The notes under the pieces were generated by a model. That model was given only the letters and a program-made list of their open reading frames with translations. It ran no database searches and was not told the DNA's origin. From the NCBI RefSeq assembly GCF_015706575.1, contig NW_024037058.1, positions 2,473,754-2,537,753 of the forward strand: a DNA stretch of 64,000 nt, in the 5' to 3' direction. How positions within the stretch are numbered: position 1 is the stretch's first letter; every line of letters begins with the position of its first letter. This document shows positions 58,812 to 64,000 of this stretch, in pieces. A program made the position numbers and the translations under genes. This stretch comes from Patiria miniata. Lineage: Eukaryota > Echinodermata > Asteroidea > Valvatida > Asterinidae.

Positions 58812-59391
58812 TTATATAAAGATAGTGGATATATTGCCGGCGGTAATCCCGGCAAGCTTATGTTTACTAAAGGTTTGCCGGCGGCAATCCATTCCCTATC
58901 AACAGAGGGCGCTGTACTCTCTAAGATAGGGCTGAATTATAAGATATATTAAATTACCACAGTTGTGTAGCACCTGTTGTCTAGTGGATAAGCAATGGAT
59001 CTCATGAGCGGGAAGACCCGGGTTCGATCCCCGCTGGCGACATTTATAATTTTTTTTCCCCATCCCCAAAAATAAGAATATTCTTCTTTTATTATTTTAA
59101 TATGTCTCAAACATTTTATTGCAGAGTATTACATTTTCTTTTTCAGATTTGTGACTCTGGAGGATTTTTTTTAAAGGGAAATAAAGTGCGAAATTGTAAA
59201 ATGGTCTGATTCCCATCTTGTGAATACGAAGTTACAACGATAATGTTGGCATGGAGCCAGACTAAAATTTGTCACCGGAAATGTCTAAGTCCAAAAAAAA
59301 CAGTAACTGCACATGTTCAGTGCACATCCGGCAAGCTAATGTTTACTAAAGGTTTGCCGTCTCCGGCTAAATATTCACTGCCTTATATAAA
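58812..59391. mobile_element. TIR-like element enclosing a tRNA-like sequence
   Basis: TTATATAAAGATAGTGGATA at the left and ATATTCACTGCCTTATATAA at the right are imperfect inverted ends. Inside both ends the same block CCGGCAAGCT, ATGTTTACTAAAGG, TTTGCCG occurs in direct orientation (58849 and 59329). The middle holds a tRNA-like segment. Confidence 0.5.
58967..59041 (+). tRNA. tRNA-like sequence, probably a SINE head or tRNA pseudogene
   Basis: TTGTCTAGTGGATAAGC is a good Pol III A box, and GGGTTCGATCCCC a perfect B box, at normal spacing. The loop CTCATGA would give a CAT (Met) anticodon. The acceptor stem pairs poorly (GTAGCAC against CTGGCGAC), so a functional tRNA is unlikely. A run of eight T at 59049-59056 could end Pol III transcription. 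Confidence 0.45.
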
Positions 59392-59761
59392 CTAAATATT
59401 CGTGAAAATTTATTATTCATGATGACGTATTGCACTATCATTGGGTATGGGTAGTGATGTCACATCATGCACACCGCGCACTGCATAAATCAATAATCAA
59501 TGTCACAAATTGTTGCCAAGACTGTGTGCTGCCGAGCTGATGTGAGCCTCCAAAGTGTGCCCTAAAAACACATTTTTCCGAAAATGTCATCATATTTCCT
59601 CTCCTTTCTGGATTCGTCTTAGGTGAAATCACAAGGCGAGGTGAACATTGAAGTTTTAACTGGCATAGATAACTGACGTACTAGTATGGTATTCATTCCC
59701 AGGTTGCAATGGGGCTGGGGTTGCTGGACGGGGTTGGCTTATTTTAGTTCAGGAAAATCAT

Positions 59762-60177
59762 GGCGATCGTGTATCTATGGGCCCGGTTCCTATAACTTAT
59801 AAGGGAACAAAATCCACTTTTAAATTATTTTACCAACCAAACTAGTTGGCAACATTAAGAACATATAGGTACATGTCATAGATAAAGGGCAGGGTTTTGA
59901 ATTTTGAGGGAAATTTGGGGGTAAAATGACAACGACAAAACGCAACACAAAAATAAAGATGGCGATCACCGTGCAAATGAGTGTACCATGAGCACGCAAG
60001 TCGCACGGCACCAACCGGCCCGTAAATGGCATAATTTCTACCCCAAGAAACTGTTCAAAAGTACCAAAAAGGTGTCATTACATTGAGAGAAGTCTGCTTA
60101 GGTTGACAATGTCAAATAAAAATTGTTGATTCTAATTTGATCGAAACAAAACAGGGGCCCTACACTACACAATTGCC
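59762..60177. mobile_element. 8-bp-TSD TIR element, copy B, uninterrupted
   Basis: Starts GGCGATCGTGTA and ends TACACAATTGCC, with a perfect 8-bp duplication AAAATCAT on both sides (59754-59761 and 60178-60185). 416 bp. It serves as the empty-site reference for copy A. Non-coding. Confidence 0.9.
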
Positions 60178-60225
60178 AAAATCATGGTGCTATCCCATTC
60201 ATTGGCACATGGGATGGGTGGACAT

Positions 60226-62487
60226 TAGCCCCATAAATGTGGCCAATTTACTGGACTATCTTCCGTAAATAAAGCCCACACTTGGAACATGTACCCGAAC
60301 ATGTAGAACTTTGTCAAATTTGGATTTTCACATTCAGGCATTGTTTGTAGATTATTTTTTGCCTTAGAAGCATAATCACCCTCTTTATATGATAGTTAAA
60401 AAGTGCTGCCCATGTCTATTTTGCGTGTAATTATTTTATGATACGCAATTGTGTGCAAACGAATCTGGAAATTACACGAAAAAAAGACATCTGACAAGTG
60501 CAGCACTTTTTTCTATCCTATAAATAGTGTCAGTAATGCTTTTAAAGCAGAAAAACCCCTAGAGGTTGAAGGAACAACCACACAGTGTTGGGCCGTGGAT
60601 TACCGCAAACTTTGCCACACACATCAACTCAAAATATGCATTTTTAAATCCATGTTTGACTTTTCAACATGCCGCCAGAGGGCGCTCTAACATTTCATGA
60701 CATCACCTGTAAAATGTTTGTACAGTGCTGCCTAGGCAGACACTCGAATCGTTGAAAGCAAGTTCGCATCTTCTGCCAATTTCAATTAATAAGGCACTTC
60801 CGGTTTTGACCGGAAGGAAGGGTCACGTGATTTTGCACTTAAAACCAAAAATGAAGACCCTGCAATATTTCATCGATTGCCATAAAAAACAAAATCAAAT
60901 CTGTAGCAGTTGATTTTATATTGATTTTCAAAGATTAAATATGGAAATATTTATTTGCTTGTAATATGACACTTGATGACGTCATTGTGATGTCATCGCC
61001 AGAAACCTCCAGAGCTATATTTACTCTGCTATATATAGCCACATCTTGATTATATCTCTCACGGTTGAGTTTTTAGCAATTGTTTAAGGTTTAAAGGTCT
61101 TTTCTTTATAACTTCCGGTCTGATGACGTCATCCATTTTTTTTTGCGCACAGGTCTTTTCTGCATTAAGTTCATCATGTATGTTAGGTTTGAAGCAATTA
61201 CCGCAAATTTCGCCACATACATCAAGTGATAATGCGTTTTCGACGTTTTTTAAACTGCCGCTAGCGGGCGCTCTAACATTTGATGACGTCACCTGTAATA
61301 TGTTTGTACAGTACTGCCTAGGCAGACACTCACATCGTTGAAAGCAAGTTCGCATCTTCTGCCAATTTCAAATAATAAGGCACTTCCGGTTTCGACCGGA
61401 AGGAAGGGTCGTGGATTTTGCACTTAATACCAAAAATGAAGACCCTGCAATATTGTATCGATTGCCATAAAGAACAAAATCAAATCTGTAGCAGTTGATT
61501 TTATATTGATTTTCAAAGATTAAATCTAGAAATCTTTGATTGCTTGTAATATGACACTTGATCACGTCATTGTGACGTCATTACCAGAATCCTCAAGAGC
61601 TATATTTACTGTGCTGTATACCATGTTTACAGCCACATCTTGATTATATCTATCACGATATATTTTCTAGCAATTTTTTTAGGTTTATAGGTCTTTTTAT
61701 TGTAACTTCCGGTCTGATGACGTAATCAATTTTTTTTGTCGCGCACAGGTGTTGTCTGAATTATGGTCATCATGTACATTAATTTTGAATCGATTATCGC
61801 AAACTTCGCCACAGACATCAAGTCAAAATGCGTTTTTGACGTTTTTTAACCTGCCGCTAGAGGGCGCTCCAACGCTTCATGGCATCACCCATTATTTTTT
61901 TTTGAAAGGTCAATCCAGGCAGACACTTAAATCGTTAAAAGCAAGTTCATATCTTTTTCCACTTTTTTAAATTATTAGACACTTCCGGTTTCGACCGGAA
62001 GGAAGGGCCACGTGATGTTTACGCGCACAGGATAAAATAAAGATCATGTATTACCATGTCGATTCCCGCAAATTTCAGGTTCCGGTCTCTCACGGTTGAT
62101 TTTTTTATGGAATTTCAAAGATTAAATTTATTAAACTTTCAAGTGACGTCACGTGACCCATGATGACGTCATGATGACGTAATTGCAAAAAACCACATCT
62201 GCGGTTGATTGGGCATTCATGTATTGACAAATGAAGTTCATATATGTTTCCATTTTTCCAAACAGTTCTGTAGAAAGATTTGCTGAGAATATGCTGAGAA
62301 GAACAAAAACAGTAAATTCTTACAAAACCAATAGGTGTTGGGCTCAAGGCCCAACACCTAAAAACTACAAATAAAGCAAATGTGAAAATCCAAATTTGAC
62401 AAAGTTCTACATGTTTGGGTACATGTTCCAAGTGTGGCCTTTATTTACGGAGGTAGTCCAGTAAAATTGGCCACATTTATGGGGCTA
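60226..62487. mobile_element. 2.26-kb long-TIR element with internal tandem repeats
   Basis: Left arm 60226-60334 (TAGCCCCATAAATGTGGCCA, CACACTTGGAACATGTACCC, AAATTTGGATTTTCACATT) recurs inverted at 62379-62487 with few changes. No transposase frame is seen. Most of the interior is a tandem array of roughly 590-bp units. Target duplication is unclear. Confidence 0.8.
60540..62150. repeat. About 590-bp tandem units with TGACGTCA and CTCF-like motifs
   Basis: Nearly three units; the GGCAGACACT anchor is at 60736, 61321 and 61919. Each has a CCGCYAGMGGGCGCTC-type word, CTTCCGGTTTCGACCGGAAG, and TGACGTCA-type sites. Exact TGACGTCA is at 60977, 61124, 61284, 61573, 62144 and 62164. Confidence 0.8.
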
Positions 62488-62497
62488 GGCGGACATA

Positions 62498-64000
62498 AGA
62501 GATCGGGTAGGTTTTGGATAATGATTGCCTTGTCTCAACGGTCGAGTTGTCCTGAGTCGACTTGTCTCAACAGTTGAGTTGTCTGACATTCCCCTAGAAC
62601 TGGGGCTTGCTACACAAACCCGTCTATCAATGCGAACCATGCTGTATACTATGTCCTTAATATACATGTACAGTCAACAACCGAAAAACCTGGAGTTGAG
62701 TTTTGGAGCGCCCGCTTTAAATTTTACCCCAAGACCAGACTGGGACCTTAAGTGCTCAAAACGATGCAAAATAAGATCAGGCCAACTTCACTCACTCTTC
62801 AGCCAGCAAATTTCTCCAAAACTGTCATTTGGCAAAGAAAAGGTCCTAAGTAGTTCACCAACCAAGTTTGATGACTCAATTCAATTTTTAAAGGAGACTT
62901 TTCTTCAATATTTGGCAGTGGCTTGCACAAGAGTAGTCTGAGTATCACCCGTTCTCCACGAAGCCCTATCTCTCCGGTCGAACGTCTGACATCTCCTGAC
63001 ATGCAAATGTATGCAAGCTGCGCGCCAGCCAATCGGAGTCGACTTTACTAAATCTTGACATCATTTCATTCCCAAATCAGGACTAACGCTGTGATTGGTC
63101 AATTCGAATGCAGTGTTTTGTAATACATTGTACAACAACAGCCAGGAGTGAATTCGTGTAACATGATACCGAACGCCGCGCACAATGACAGTTTTTTTTT
63201 TATTCATGTCTACATGTATAACGCGCAACAGGTGAATGACCGAAGACGCGATAGGCCTATAGAAAGCGCCCGCTGATTGGTAAAAATCTAGAGTCAAAAA
63301 TCTAGATCTAAAGTCAAGAGGCGGGGACTTGCCTAATTAATCAGCAAATCTTTTTGCGCGTAATAGACCACAGCGAATTATTACATAGACTAGCACAAGA
63401 GAGGGAAGGCAAGTGATTTCAAAATGAGGTTAAAGACTAGACTTCTACATGTCCATCCATGGGCCAACTGTTTGACAAGACTGACTTCTTCATTCATTGT
63501 CATTAGTCTGGTGCCTGACTATGGAAAAATGTGTTTAAATAGTGACCTTGTACCCGACATCAAAATATTTGTTGTTGCACAGTCAGCTGGCAGTTGATTG
63601 ATGCAGTACTGAAGTGGTGTTGGACTGGTTGTCTCAGGTGCAAGTCTAGTTTCTTGTATTGCATGTTTTCAATACCTTAAGTTTTGGGACTCTCATACAC
63701 AGTATTGAGAGTCCCAAATTTTCGGACTACCCCAAGACTATGCCTAGTATGCCTTCTTGACATACTCACGTTCAGTCCGTTCAAAGTATTAGGGTTGAAT
63801 CGATCCCGATGGCGCAAAAAAAATGATGAAAACAGTCCCATTTCCCTATCGAAGCTACAGTTTGAGTTTTAACGTGCACTTGAAGCGTTGTTGGCGTGAC
63901 GTTAGAATAGTCAGAAGGGCCCAGAAGGGCCAATCATGAGGTGTCTCATGATTGGCCCGTCTGACGCCGCCCTCGATATAATAATAATAATATAATAATA
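62498..64000. other. Gene-free end of window, probably UNC119 intron
   Basis: No exon with UNC119 similarity is seen. A 139-codon open frame at 62525-62941 has no domain or splice support. Two hairpins are at 63683-63718 and 63927-63958, and a TAA-type microsatellite runs from about 63977 to the end. Confidence 0.45.
63927..63958. repeat. Short perfect hairpin
   Basis: GGGCCAATCATGAG, a GTGT loop, then CTCATGATTGGCCC. It may be the core of a small foldback. A second such hairpin (TTTGGGACTCTCA and its inverse) is at 63683-63718. Confidence 0.7.

Noticed and set aside
62525-62941. 139-codon open frame near the right end
   Set aside because: No domain, no splice signals in support and unremarkable composition; likely chance.

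Overview
This is animal nuclear DNA. It has exons with GT-AG introns, LINEs and very many small inverted-repeat DNA transposons. Two conserved host genes are only partly inside the window: the last three coding exons of a protein phosphatase 1 catalytic subunit (PP1-beta type, 3830-5900, plus strand) and the first coding exon of UNC119 (UNC119B-like, 51549-51738, plus strand). AT-rich base use, frequent TACATGTA and AGGCCTA words and the mix of repeats suggest a marine invertebrate, perhaps a deuterostome such as an echinoderm or hemichordate. That taxonomic guess is weak and rests on general impression.

Layout. 1-11.9 kb: the PP1 3' end, then gene-poor DNA with scattered MITEs. 11.9-19.6 kb: a 7.7 kb block bounded by two inverted minisatellite arrays with homologous inner flanks; it holds a hairpin element, a broken CR1/L2-like LINE, a second LINE fragment and two TTAA-flanked MITEs. 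19.7-31.97 kb: a dense nest of DNA transposons, including two foldback elements whose arms are arrays of short iterated motifs, four copies of a 514-bp MITE with 9-bp target duplications, a GC-rich repeat present in several copies, and a minus-strand LINE that itself carries a Harbinger-like MITE. 32-41.5 kb: AT-rich TIR elements, a 450-bp tandem repeat, a broken DDE transposase gene and a long hairpin. 42-44 kb: a second minus-strand LINE of a different type. 44.5-49.3 kb: a six-exon, multiply disrupted RecQ-like helicase gene on the minus strand, with a small unidentified two-exon reading frame on the plus strand beyond its 3' end. 49.9-51.4 kb: elements with CACTGATCTC ends and the UNC119 upstream region. 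51.7-64 kb: probably UNC119 intron 1, filled with a 3-kb pogo-like element inside a larger inverted repeat, a three-level nest (MITE in iteron-armed element in 8-bp-TSD element), a tRNA-like sequence, and a 2.3-kb long-TIR element holding about 590-bp tandem repeats rich in TGACGTCA and CTCF-like motifs.

What stands out. Unrelated elements here share one design: long inverted arms built from short iterated motifs (11.9/19.6 kb, 19.8-21.9 kb, 22.5-22.9 kb, 56.0-58.3 kb). Several insertions can be read base by base because an empty copy of the same host repeat lies nearby. No CRISPR, operon or phage-like system is present. All boundaries come from reading the sequence by eye; superfamily names for non-coding elements are inferred from target-site duplication length and terminal bases.
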